From the NCBI GenBank assembly GCA_900556345.1, contig USOM01000030.1, forward strand, positions 1 to 8,435: a stretch of 8,435 nucleotides of DNA, in the 5' to 3' direction. Each line of letters starts with the position of its first letter. Within the stretch, counting starts at the first letter, position 1. This DNA is from an uncultured Clostridium sp. GTDB taxonomy: Bacteria > Bacillota > Clostridia > TANB77 > CAG-508. The notes under the pieces are model-generated. The model saw only the letters and a program-made list of their open reading frames with translations, was not told the origin of the DNA and ran no database searches. Positions 1-6,367 of the stretch are shown here, in pieces. Made by a program: the position numbers and the translations under genes.

Positions 1-27
1 ATCCATAACATCACAATCCCTCAAATC

Positions 28-60
28 TTTGCTGAATTTTGCACTATAAATTTCAGCAAA
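28..60. repeat. Short inverted repeat (9-bp arms)
   Basis: Arms TTTGCTGAA (28-36) and TTCAGCAAA (52-60) are perfect reverse complements around a 15-base loop. The repeat lies downstream of the HNH gene's stop. No T-run follows the hairpin on the minus strand, so it is not a convincing intrinsic terminator. It could be a transcript-end structure or chance in AT-rich DNA. Confidence 0.3.
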
Positions 61-88
61 TAAAAATATATCAGATTACATATTTTTA
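61..88 (-). terminator. Weak AT-only hairpin after the restriction operon
   Basis: Nine-base arms (61-69 and 80-88) pair perfectly around a 10-base loop, immediately next to the TAA stop of the HNH gene (89-91). The stem contains only A:T pairs, so it would be weak. Its position suits the 3' end of the leftward restriction operon, possibly together with the hairpin at 28-60. Confidence 0.25.
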
Positions 89-817
89 TTATTTTACAAA
101 CAAAATGTCTTGATGGTATTCAAGATATTCCAACAACTTATCAGTGTGTTTTAGATCAACTATAATATCTTGAGATATTCGTAATCGTTTCTCATTTTCT
201 TTACCAACAAAAGAAGATACAAACATTTTACCAATGTTATTAAAAGTGATTAGACCACAATCAAAAAGCCTGTCCATATTAGCACTTAATAACAACCCAT
301 TGTTTACATCAATTCTTTCGACGTTACTACAAATTGCCCAAGGTTTTATATGACTTGCCACAAGCAGCTTAACATTATCAATGCCTGTCACTAAACAGCA
401 ATTTTGATATTTTTCTAAAATATCTTTACGATACTGTCCTTGACCTATGCGTGCCTTAATTATTGTTTCTTTCTCTGTATGGCCAATCTTACTAGCCTCA
501 ATTTGTTCTACAATCTTCATCTCTATATCTTCCACATCAGAACATGACAAAACATAATAACGATACTGTTTTAGAGAATTACTATACATATTATTTCCTG
601 TTGTATTTTTCTTTATGAAAGATGGATTATGCAGAATATTAATGATTGCGATATCCAATTCTACTAAACTCATATCAAATAAACTCTTTGATATTACACC
701 CATTTCAAGCATCTCATTAGAAATAGTATTGATTCCGCTTTTATATTTAATTATAGAAGAATATTTTAGTAAAGTCGTTGCTTGCATCCAGGAAGAAAAT
801 TTATCTAAAATCTCCAT
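89..817 (-). CDS. HNH_2-type endonuclease, last gene of the restriction operon
   Basis: A 242-aa protein expected to cut DNA through a C-terminal HNH (beta-beta-alpha metal) domain. Seen in the sequence: around residues 140-200, a Cys-Cys-Leu-Val-Thr-Gly segment, then ASHIKPW with the likely general-base histidine, then NGLLLSANMDRLFD and GLITF. This order is typical of the HNH_2 class found in many restriction-associated nucleases. The N-terminal half (about 1-100) is helical and ends in an NMYSNSLKQYRYYV segment. Similar N-terminal parts occur in HNH restriction proteins, where a DNA-recognition role is plausible but not shown here. The ATG at 817 has GGGAGG five bases upstream. The gene overlaps the upstream 237-aa gene by 17 bases, indicating translational coupling. 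It may be a second restriction enzyme or a methylation-dependent nuclease; the target is unknown. Confidence 0.8.
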   Translation of the reverse strand: MEILDKFSSWMQATTLLKYSSIIKYKSGINTISNEMLEMGVISKSLFDMSLVELDIAIINILHNPSFIKKNTTGNNMYSNSLKQYRYYVLSCSDVEDIEMKIVEQIEASKIGHTEKETIIKARIGQGQYRKDILEKYQNCCLVTGIDNVKLLVASHIKPWAICSNVERIDVNNGLLLSANMDRLFDCGLITFNNIGKMFVSSFVGKENEKRLRISQDIIVDLKHTDKLLEYLEYHQDILFVK

Positions 818-1514
818 ATGATCCTCCCTGTACTTTCTTTTTTACAATTAAAAGCTCTTGCTTTCCACATACACAAATATCGCCACACTTTTTCGCCTGG
901 GATAACTTTAAAGGTATTTGAATTTCTTTGAAATTATATGTATGACGATACGAATTTTTTATTGTTTTGTATTTACATCCTCTGTTAGTATTTACAAATA
1001 AAGAAACTCCGTATTTCTCTCCTTTATGTTCGATAACAATATCTACTCCTTCCAAATCAGATTTACAAGAATATTGAACTCTATCAAAACTTTTATCTTC
1101 TACAAGCATCAAATAAAAATGAAAGTCTCTTATTAGACTTGGATATGCCCTAAGCATCCTAGCAATTAATCCATTTTTAAAATATTTCCAATTATCATAT
1201 TTTAAAATGTCACCCTCAATTTCAAAAATATCTTTATATTTATTGAAATATTCTTCTATAAACTGTTCTGCATTCAAAACTTTATTGTAATTATAAAGAT
1301 AACTAAAAAAAACATAATTAAACGGAGGAAAACTTCCCTGTTCTGTCATCCCCTTTTTTATTTCTTTAAATTTAGTATAAATATCTCTATACTTAATAGT
1401 AGAAATCTGTTTTTCAACTTCAACTAATGATAGATTCAAACTTTTAGAATATTCCATATCATCAATTATTAGCCAAGCTTTTCCATTAGAAAATTTAATA
1501 TCATCAATCTCCAT
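801..1514 (-). CDS. TaqI-like nuclease-fold protein, probably altered active site
   Basis: A 237-aa protein with no certain family name. Residues about 114-180 resemble, from memory, the core of TaqI restriction endonuclease: a GLIARMLRAYPSLIRDFHFY helix, then a GVDIVIE strand, then GEKYGVSLFVNTNRG. This parallels TaqI's segments of the form GL.aRl.R...s....FHF, GID..I and TGIQIKKETYR. If the alignment is right, the Asp is kept but the Gln-x-Lys catalytic positions are replaced by Ser, Phe and Val. The protein could then be inactive, use a different residue, or only bind DNA. There is no signal peptide or membrane segment. A Cys-x-Cys pair (GDICVCG) lies near the C-terminus. The ATG at 1514 is preceded by GAGAGG at 6 bases. 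The gene sits 21 bases after the HpaII-like gene and overlaps the HNH gene by 17, so it is co-transcribed with both. It could be a specificity or accessory subunit of the HNH enzyme. Confidence 0.6.
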   Translation of the reverse strand: MEIDDIKFSNGKAWLIIDDMEYSKSLNLSLVEVEKQISTIKYRDIYTKFKEIKKGMTEQGSFPPFNYVFFSYLYNYNKVLNAEQFIEEYFNKYKDIFEIEGDILKYDNWKYFKNGLIARMLRAYPSLIRDFHFYLMLVEDKSFDRVQYSCKSDLEGVDIVIEHKGEKYGVSLFVNTNRGCKYKTIKNSYRHTYNFKEIQIPLKLSQAKKCGDICVCGKQELLIVKKKVQGGSYGDFR

Positions 1515-1535
1515 CCTATACCTCTCTATAAATAT

Positions 1536-2600
1536 TTACTTAAACCTTACCTGCAAATTAAGTTTTATTTTATATTGATTTTCTTCTTTATAAATATACA
1601 TATAATGATGACGAGATGTGCTTGCTCTTTCAAAAAAAGTATAATCGTAAAGATATTGTTCAAATTCAGTCCTATTATAAATATGATAACAAACTACACT
1701 TCCATCATTTTTTACAACAATATAACCCCCATTTGCATCTTCTGATCCTTCCCACTGTTTTTCAGGAGTCATGCCAAGTGCACATGCGCATAAAAACTTC
1801 TTAAATTTATATTCATACATCATAGTATTTTTAAAATTTAAAGGATTTATTTCCTTCATTTTTTCAATTACTTGACTTAATGAAATAATTCTATATACAT
1901 AAGAATATAAAACAGCAAGCGAAAGAAATCTTGGCATTATTGTATCTATAAAACATAAATTTTCCTCAAATTGCGTTGATAACATTGGAAGTGTTTCCTG
2001 AAAAGAACATCCCGATAAAAGTAAATATTCAATTTTATCAATATTTTTTGTTTTTGATTCAATTCCATTTACCACACTCATTATTTCGTCATTACAGCCA
2101 ATTATATTAAAAATAAAATTAGTATTTTCTCCAGCATTTATAAGAGTTGGTTTGGACCCAATATGACTTTTTATTGAAAAACCACAGATAGGAGATATCC
2201 CTGTATGGATATCCTGAATTTTCATAACAATATCTTCTTTACGAGATGAACTCGCTTTTAATTTGCTACAATAAATATTGTCAAAAAAATCATTTACCTC
2301 AGCAATTTCAAAAGATTTTTTGCCTTGAGGTATTTTTTCATATAATCTACTGACGACATTCTCAAATTCAGATCTACTAATCTCTTTAATCAGAGTTTCA
2401 CCTAAAAAAATTTTTATAGCTTCTCCAGGTTCATAGCTATAAACAGAATTAGGAACTTCTTCTCTTATAATCTTAAGAATCGGAAAATATATTGATTCCA
2501 ATGCATTTAGATCTTTATCAGCAGAATATAACTTACCAGTATTTAATAGGTAACAAAAAGCATAAATTTCACTCCACTCACCTTTATTTCCTTTCAGCAT
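1536..2600 (-). CDS. HpaII-family type II restriction endonuclease
   Basis: A 354-aa protein, close to the length I recall for HpaII (about 358 aa). HpaII cleaves unmethylated CCGG. Seen in the sequence: the N-terminal KGNKGEWSEIYAF segment followed by a PILKIIREE helix, characteristic of this family. The central part (about 111-165) has KLKASSSRKEDIVMKIQD then GFSIKSHIGS and NAGENTNFIF. Asp123 and the Ser142-Ile143-Lys144 triplet sit where a PD-(D/E)XK-like active site is expected, though this assignment is inferred. The start overlaps the methyltransferase by 17 bases and has a strong AGGAGG nine bases upstream, inside the methyltransferase 3' end. The enzyme is therefore made from the same transcript but after the protective methyltransferase, a common safeguard in such systems. 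No truncation is visible. CCGG specificity is inferred from the family. Confidence 0.9.
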   Translation of the reverse strand: MLKGNKGEWSEIYAFCYLLNTGKLYSADKDLNALESIYFPILKIIREEVPNSVYSYEPGEAIKIFLGETLIKEISRSEFENVVSRLYEKIPQGKKSFEIAEVNDFFDNIYCSKLKASSSRKEDIVMKIQDIHTGISPICGFSIKSHIGSKPTLINAGENTNFIFNIIGCNDEIMSVVNGIESKTKNIDKIEYLLLSGCSFQETLPMLSTQFEENLCFIDTIMPRFLSLAVLYSYVYRIISLSQVIEKMKEINPLNFKNTMMYEYKFKKFLCACALGMTPEKQWEGSEDANGGYIVVKNDGSVVCYHIYNRTEFEQYLYDYTFFERASTSRHHYMYIYKEENQYKIKLNLQVRFK

Positions 2601-3651
2601 TATCCAATACCTCCTTAATGTTTCTGGCTATCGCTTCAATAACAGGTACAGTAACACTATTGCCGAATTGTTTATATAAATGCGTATCAGCTAAAGATAA
2701 TTTAAAAGTGTCAGGGAACCCTTGTAACCTAGCCCATTCCCTAGGTGTCATTTTTCTTACAAACTCCCGATTCACTTGCCCTTTGATATTCGTAACAGGG
2801 GTAAAATCAGTTAATCTGTTATCAACGATTAAATTTCTTTCTCTCCCCATACCACCACAAACAATTGCTCCCGCTATGCTATCCATTTCTCTTATTTCAT
2901 ATCCAAATCCATTGCCTTTTGCTGCATGTCTAGCTTTATGTTGAATCAAAGTATTTAAATACACACTACTTAAATAATACTTCACAGAAACAGGTTTTTT
3001 CTCAATTATATTTTTTAATACAGTTTTTTTCCCATATGATTCAGGAAATTCAAATTTAGAACTATCTATATCTTTCCTAAATGCAACTATATAAATCCTT
3101 TCACGGTTTTGAGGCACACCAAAATCCTTACTATTCAAAACTTTATAATAAACTTCATATCCTAAATCTTCCAGACTTCCCAAAATAACTTTAAAAGTTC
3201 TCCCCTTATCATGCATAGTCAAACCTTTAACATTTTCACAAAAAATAACTTTTGGTTTATGTGCCTCACAAATACGCACAACCTCTGCATATAAAGTTCC
3301 TCGAGACATGCCCTTATAATCATCATCAAATCCCATTCGTTTTCCTGCCAAGCTAAACGCTTGACAAGGAAATCCAGCTAAACAAATATCAAATGCAGGA
3401 ATTTCTTCATTAGAAATTTTCGTAATATCTCCAGAAATTTTTAAACCATCATTGAAATTTTCAGCATAAGTTTTCTGAGCATGTTCATCCCATTCACTTA
3501 CAAATACTGTTTCAATATTATCTTCAAATGCCCTATCAAAACCTAATCGAATTCCACCTATACCTGCAAATAAATCTATGGATCTATATTTAGCCTCTAT
3601 TTTTAAATCAGGAAACAAACTACTTTCAATTTTTTTATTTTTTTTGTTCAT
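2584..3651 (-). CDS. C5-cytosine DNA methyltransferase (M.HpaII-like)
   Basis: A 355-aa enzyme transferring a methyl group from S-adenosylmethionine to cytosine C5, protecting the host's recognition sites. All key motifs are present in order: motif I DLFAGIGG (26-33), motif IV GFPCQAFS with nucleophile Cys96, motif VI ENVKGL (139-144), motif VIII QNRERIYIV (171-179), motif IX PREWARLQGFP (about 303-313) and motif X QFGNSV (328-333). The target-recognition region (about 190-300) contains VCGGMGRERNL. I associate this with CCGG-type methyltransferases only from memory. The length matches M.HpaII. The gene lies between vsr and the HpaII-family gene, overlapping each by 17 bases. Its ribosome site is poor (GAGAGGG about 12 bases from the ATG), so translation probably depends on coupling to vsr. 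The product appears intact and active. Confidence 0.95.
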   Translation of the reverse strand: MNKKNKKIESSLFPDLKIEAKYRSIDLFAGIGGIRLGFDRAFEDNIETVFVSEWDEHAQKTYAENFNDGLKISGDITKISNEEIPAFDICLAGFPCQAFSLAGKRMGFDDDYKGMSRGTLYAEVVRICEAHKPKVIFCENVKGLTMHDKGRTFKVILGSLEDLGYEVYYKVLNSKDFGVPQNRERIYIVAFRKDIDSSKFEFPESYGKKTVLKNIIEKKPVSVKYYLSSVYLNTLIQHKARHAAKGNGFGYEIREMDSIAGAIVCGGMGRERNLIVDNRLTDFTPVTNIKGQVNREFVRKMTPREWARLQGFPDTFKLSLADTHLYKQFGNSVTVPVIEAIARNIKEVLDNAERK

Positions 3652-4060
3652 TGTTTTTTACAGCCCTCTCTATTATGTCAGCACATTCCGATGTATTCTT
3701 TATTATCTCTTTGCCCCAAAATCTTAAAACAGTCCAACCCTCATCACGTAGCTGTATTGTAACTTCTAAATCACGTTCAATATTCCTCTCAATCTTTGGA
3801 ATCCAAAATTTCTGATGCGATTTAAAATCTTTTTTTCGTTCTTCCCAATTAAATCCATGCCAAAATTCGCTGTCGCAAAAAATCGCAATACGTTTTCCCC
3901 TAAAAACTATATCTGGTTTTCCAAAAATATCATTTACATTTTTACAATAGCGTAACCCTCGTTTCCAAAGTTCCTTCCTCAATAAAATTTCTATTTTAGA
4001 ATCTCGATTTTTTACTTTTTTCATGTTTTTAGTAATCTGCTCTTTAGTCTTAGCACCCAT
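3635..4060 (-). CDS. vsr: Very short patch repair endonuclease (Vsr-like)
   Basis: A 141-aa endonuclease expected to nick 5' of the T in T:G mismatches created when 5-methylcytosine deaminates, starting short-patch repair. Seen in the sequence: the N-terminal NMKKVKNRDSKIE helix, catalytic Asp50 in FGKPDIVF, the FWH group (66-68) matching the intercalating Phe-Trp and catalytic His of E. coli Vsr, Asp97 in ERNIERD, and GWTVLRFW (108-115). E. coli Vsr has a zinc site made of Cys66, His71, Cys73 and Cys117. The equivalent positions here are Glu, Phe, Trp and Gly or Lys, so that structural zinc is probably absent. It is the first gene of the operon, with AAGGTG just upstream of the ATG at 4060, and overlaps the methyltransferase by 17 bases. 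Pairing with a C5 methyltransferase is the usual context for vsr. Confidence 0.92.
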   Translation of the reverse strand: MGAKTKEQITKNMKKVKNRDSKIEILLRKELWKRGLRYCKNVNDIFGKPDIVFRGKRIAIFCDSEFWHGFNWEERKKDFKSHQKFWIPKIERNIERDLEVTIQLRDEGWTVLRFWGKEIIKNTSECADIIERAVKNNEQKK

Positions 4061-4112
4061 AAAAACACCTTCACATTAAAATATTATTACATATAATTTT
4101 AACACAAATTTA

Positions 4113-4140
4113 GTTATACTCATACTTTTCTTTAAAACAA
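4113..4140 (-). promoter_or_regulatory. Candidate promoter of the restriction operon
   Basis: On the minus strand, TTGTTT (4135-4140) is followed after 16 bases by TATAAC (4113-4118), about 50 bases upstream of the vsr start. Both boxes are partial matches to the housekeeping consensus in very AT-rich DNA, so this is a candidate only. No controller (C) protein gene or C-box pair was seen. Confidence 0.35.
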
Positions 4141-4177
4141 TATTCAAATTATAAAAATCTTAGATTTATATAATTCA

Positions 4178-4206
4178 TTCTTTCTTTATATTATTCATGA
4201 TATAAT
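4178..4206 (+). promoter_or_regulatory. Extended -10 promoter for the DUF262-HEPN unit
   Basis: A perfect TATAAT (4201-4206) is preceded by TG one base earlier (TGATATAAT, 4198-4206), the extended -10 pattern. The -35 box at 4178-4183 (TTCTTT, 17-base spacing) is weak, as is common with extended -10 promoters. The expected start of transcription is near 4213, giving a leader of about 40 bases that carries AGGAGG (4239-4244) before the ATG at 4253. Confidence 0.55.
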
Positions 4207-4252
4207 AATCACATAAACATAATAAGTATTAAAAAACTAGGAGGTAAGTAAA

Positions 4253-5377
4253 ATGAGTGATATAAAAACAACTTCCATTAAAGGGGAAACCCTTTCTTAT
4301 TCTGATGATTCTTTATATAATATCAATTCTTGGGGAGCAGATTTGTCTTTTAGAGAAATTATTAGTATGTATAAGGATGGAGAACTCTTAAAACCAGAGT
4401 TACAAAGAAAATATGTATGGGGCAGAAATGAGGCAAGTCGATTTATTGATTCTATCCTCTTGGGATTACCTGTACCAAGCATATTTTTTGCCAAGGAACC
4501 AAATGAAACTAAATTAATAATTGACGGCTACCAACGTATTATGACAGTTTATGATTTTGTTACAGGAACATTTTCTGGTGATAATAAAGTTTTTAAATTA
4601 TCCAATAGCGACATAATAAATCAGAAATGGCGTGGAAAAGCATTTGTAGAACTAGAAAAAGAAGAACAACGACGGATTAATTCTACTACGATTCATGCAA
4701 TTATATTTGAACAAAAGCATCCTGACAATAATACTGGTATGTATCAAATTTTTGAACGAATAAATACTGGAGGCAAAATTTTAAGGCCACAAGAAATACG
4801 AAATTGTGTATATCAAGGAAGTTTTAACACGTTACTTTTCGAATTGAATAAGAATCAAGAATGGAGACATCTACTAGGTTCTAATACAGAAGATTCAAGA
4901 ATGAATGATTTAGAATTATTGTTAAGATTTTTTGCAATGAATGAATTACATAACAAATCAGAAAAATCTCAAAAACAAATCATCTTGGCTAAATATTTGA
5001 ATTTATACATGGCAAATGAGCAACATGCTAATGAAGAACGCATCAATAATCTAAGAAGTTTATTTGTTGACACGGTTTCCATTGTCCATAAGTTATTTGG
5101 TAAATATATTTTCAGAAGCTTTAATATTGAAAAAAACAATTTTAACAAACCATTAAGTCCCACTATTTTTGATTCAATTATGGTTGCTACTGCTTTCTTG
5201 GTAGAAAATAATATTGAAATACCCCATTCTAATAATATGGAAGAAAAATATAAGTCACTTTTCAACAATTCAGATTTCAATAAACATGTTGTGTACAGAA
5301 CAACTAATATAGAAAGTATTAAAGAACGTATAAGCATAGCTGCAACAACTTTATATGGAGTTAAATATGATTGGTGA
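4253..5377 (+). CDS. DUF262 (ParB/Srx-fold) protein, defence-associated
   Basis: A 374-aa protein of the DUF262 family, whose members include the N-terminal part of GmrSD and BrxU type IV restriction enzymes. That domain can hydrolyse nucleotides. Seen in the sequence: QRKYVW (51-56), FIDSILLGLPVPSIFF (64-79), DGYQR (91-95), IFERINTGG (166-174) and RPQEIRN (178-184). The usual DGQQR motif reads DGYQR here, a Gln-to-Tyr change at residue 93 that may affect activity or mark a subfamily. There is no DUF1524 His-Asn-His nuclease at the C-terminus, so unlike GmrSD this protein carries no obvious DNA-cutting domain. The remaining 190 residues are helical and unassigned. AGGAGG lies 8 bases before the ATG. 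The 3' end overlaps the HEPN gene, implying equal co-expression. Likely role: sensor or regulator partnered with the HEPN effector; this is inferred from context. Confidence 0.85.
   Translation: MSDIKTTSIKGETLSYSDDSLYNINSWGADLSFREIISMYKDGELLKPELQRKYVWGRNEASRFIDSILLGLPVPSIFFAKEPNETKLIIDGYQRIMTVYDFVTGTFSGDNKVFKLSNSDIINQKWRGKAFVELEKEEQRRINSTTIHAIIFEQKHPDNNTGMYQIFERINTGGKILRPQEIRNCVYQGSFNTLLFELNKNQEWRHLLGSNTEDSRMNDLELLLRFFAMNELHNKSEKSQKQIILAKYLNLYMANEQHANEERINNLRSLFVDTVSIVHKLFGKYIFRSFNIEKNNFNKPLSPTIFDSIMVATAFLVENNIEIPHSNNMEEKYKSLFNNSDFNKHVVYRTTNIESIKERISIAATTLYGVKYDW
5357..5360 (+). promoter_or_regulatory. RBS that decides the HEPN gene start
   Basis: GGAG at 5357-5360 lies 6 bases before the ATG at 5367. 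The alternative in-frame ATG at 5355 is preceded only by an AT-rich stretch with no purine-rich site. The downstream ATG is therefore the better start. Confidence 0.5.
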
Positions 5378-5858
5378 ATATATAAAAATCTTGTTAAATA
5401 CTCAAATCGAATTAAGAGAATTAAAGCAAATAATTACCAACAATAAATTTTCAAGTACAAATGAATATCTTATTAATTATTCAGTTATAAAAGCGTCCGG
5501 TTCTTTAGAGGTCGTCTATAAAAAAATCTTTTTCGACTGTTTATCTGCTGGTTCAACCCAATTTACTCAAACATACTTAGAAAAAATTATATTAGATAGC
5601 TCTAGTAATCCCAGTATAAATCAAATTACAAGAATCTTAAGTAAAATAAATAATGATTTAAGTAAAGAATTTTCTCAAAATATTCCAGATTTAAAAAAGA
5701 ATAATTTAAACTCCTTAGTCAAATTGAGGAACAGCTTTGCACATGGAAATAGAATAAATACAAGTATCGACACTATATTAGAATATTTTAGATCTGGCTG
5801 TCATGTCATAATTCATCTATACAAGATCTTACATAAAAAAACAATCCTTTCTCCTTAA
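5367..5858 (+). CDS. HEPN-domain protein, probable ribonuclease effector
   Basis: A 163-aa, almost entirely helical protein (167 aa if the ATG at 5355 is used). The C-terminal part contains KLRNSFAHGN, which gives the R-x4-H motif of catalytic HEPN ribonucleases (Arg121 and His126 from the ATG at 5367). An internal ASGSLEVVYKKIF helix with Glu resembles the N-terminal signature of the RiboL-PSP/MAE_28990-type HEPN group; that subgroup assignment is from memory. HEPN ribonucleases typically dimerise and cleave RNA, often as toxins or abortive-infection effectors. The start overlaps the DUF262 gene by 11 bases, so the two are translationally coupled and probably act together. There is no signal peptide and no membrane segment. 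The gene could also belong to a toxin-antitoxin pair with the DUF262 protein as the restraining partner. Function is inferred. Confidence 0.8.
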   Translation: MIGEYIKILLNTQIELRELKQIITNNKFSSTNEYLINYSVIKASGSLEVVYKKIFFDCLSAGSTQFTQTYLEKIILDSSSNPSINQITRILSKINNDLSKEFSQNIPDLKKNNLNSLVKLRNSFAHGNRINTSIDTILEYFRSGCHVIIHLYKILHKKTILSP

Positions 5859-5948
5859 TATATCGAAAACTTTTACCTATATTATATTTTGTCGACCAAT
5901 TTCTATATTAACAATTTCCTGCCTTACTTTGTAGATTTTTTAGGAAGT

Positions 5949-5996
5949 TATGCATACAAAAGGACCTTGCTATAGCAAGGTCCTTTTGTATGCATA
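5949..5996. terminator. Perfect 48-bp palindrome, bidirectional terminator
   Basis: Two 24-base arms (5949-5972 and 5973-5996) are exact reverse complements with no spacer. The core is GGACCTTGC ... GCAAGGTCC, with an A-run before and a T-run after, so an intrinsic terminator forms on either strand. It sits between the convergent DUF262-HEPN genes (plus) and the phage-like operon (minus), as expected for a shared terminator. Unusually, perfect pairing continues about 9 bases beyond the A/T runs. Confidence 0.85.
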
Positions 5997-6022
5997 TGTT
6001 ATTTATTATCCTTCCTCCACCC

Positions 6023-6367
6023 TCACTGCCGCATCAGATGTTCGATCAGCTGATGCAGGCGTTTTTTATTTGCTTCGCAATCGACTGGCGGCAGAGCAGC
6101 TACAGGCAGTGACGCATCTGCTTTGCGCTTGCGCATCAGCTGTTCCTCCTTCACCGCTTCGTCCATATCGTAAAAACGAGGAAACCTTTGTCCTGAGGCC
6201 AGCTTACTACTGCAAGCTGCAAAAACCTCGTTATCCACATCGCCATAACGCTGCACCCAGGCATCTAAAAGCCGTCTTTTCTCATTTTCGCCATAAGCCG
6301 GTACTGCCAGCCCCGCTGCTTTAAACAGTGCCAACGTCTTTCCAACAGTTTTATATGGGTTTAACAT
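6023..6367 (-). CDS. Small protein, possibly phage helicase-loader-like
   Basis: A 114-aa protein, last gene of the leftward operon. I do not recognise it with certainty. The middle part (about 29-72) has a Trp-containing helix, RLLDAWVQRYGDVDNEVF, then SGQRFPRFYDMDEAVKE. This layout of Trp, a Tyr/Asp turn, a helix and then a small stretch with FP recalls the N-terminal domain of phage replication proteins such as the SPP1 G39P helicase loader/inhibitor. That is a loose resemblance from memory. The C-terminus is charged (KRKADA, EANKKRLHQLIEHLMRQ) and probably helical. The ATG at 6367 overlaps the sigma-like gene by 7 bases, and GGGAG lies about 10 bases upstream inside that gene. Its stop at 6023 is followed within 30 bases by the palindromic terminator, so the operon ends here. 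Confidence 0.7.
   Translation of the reverse strand: MLNPYKTVGKTLALFKAAGLAVPAYGENEKRRLLDAWVQRYGDVDNEVFAACSSKLASGQRFPRFYDMDEAVKEEQLMRKRKADASLPVAALPPVDCEANKKRLHQLIEHLMRQ

Noticed and set aside
2492..2944. Plus-strand 150-codon frame across the methyltransferase/HpaII junction
   Set aside because: It is antisense to two well-supported genes with family motifs, and its product has no domain pattern.
1..5496. Absence of CCGG sites across the restriction block as a sign of site avoidance
   Set aside because: I saw no CCGG before 5497 and six from there to the end. At about 30% GC only two or three would be expected in this stretch, so the absence is not significant.
5950..6324. Plus-strand open frame of 124 codons
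   Set aside because: It begins inside the palindromic terminator and runs antisense to the end of the leftward operon. It has no ribosome site and a Pro/Ala/Arg-rich product with no recognisable domain, so it is a shadow.
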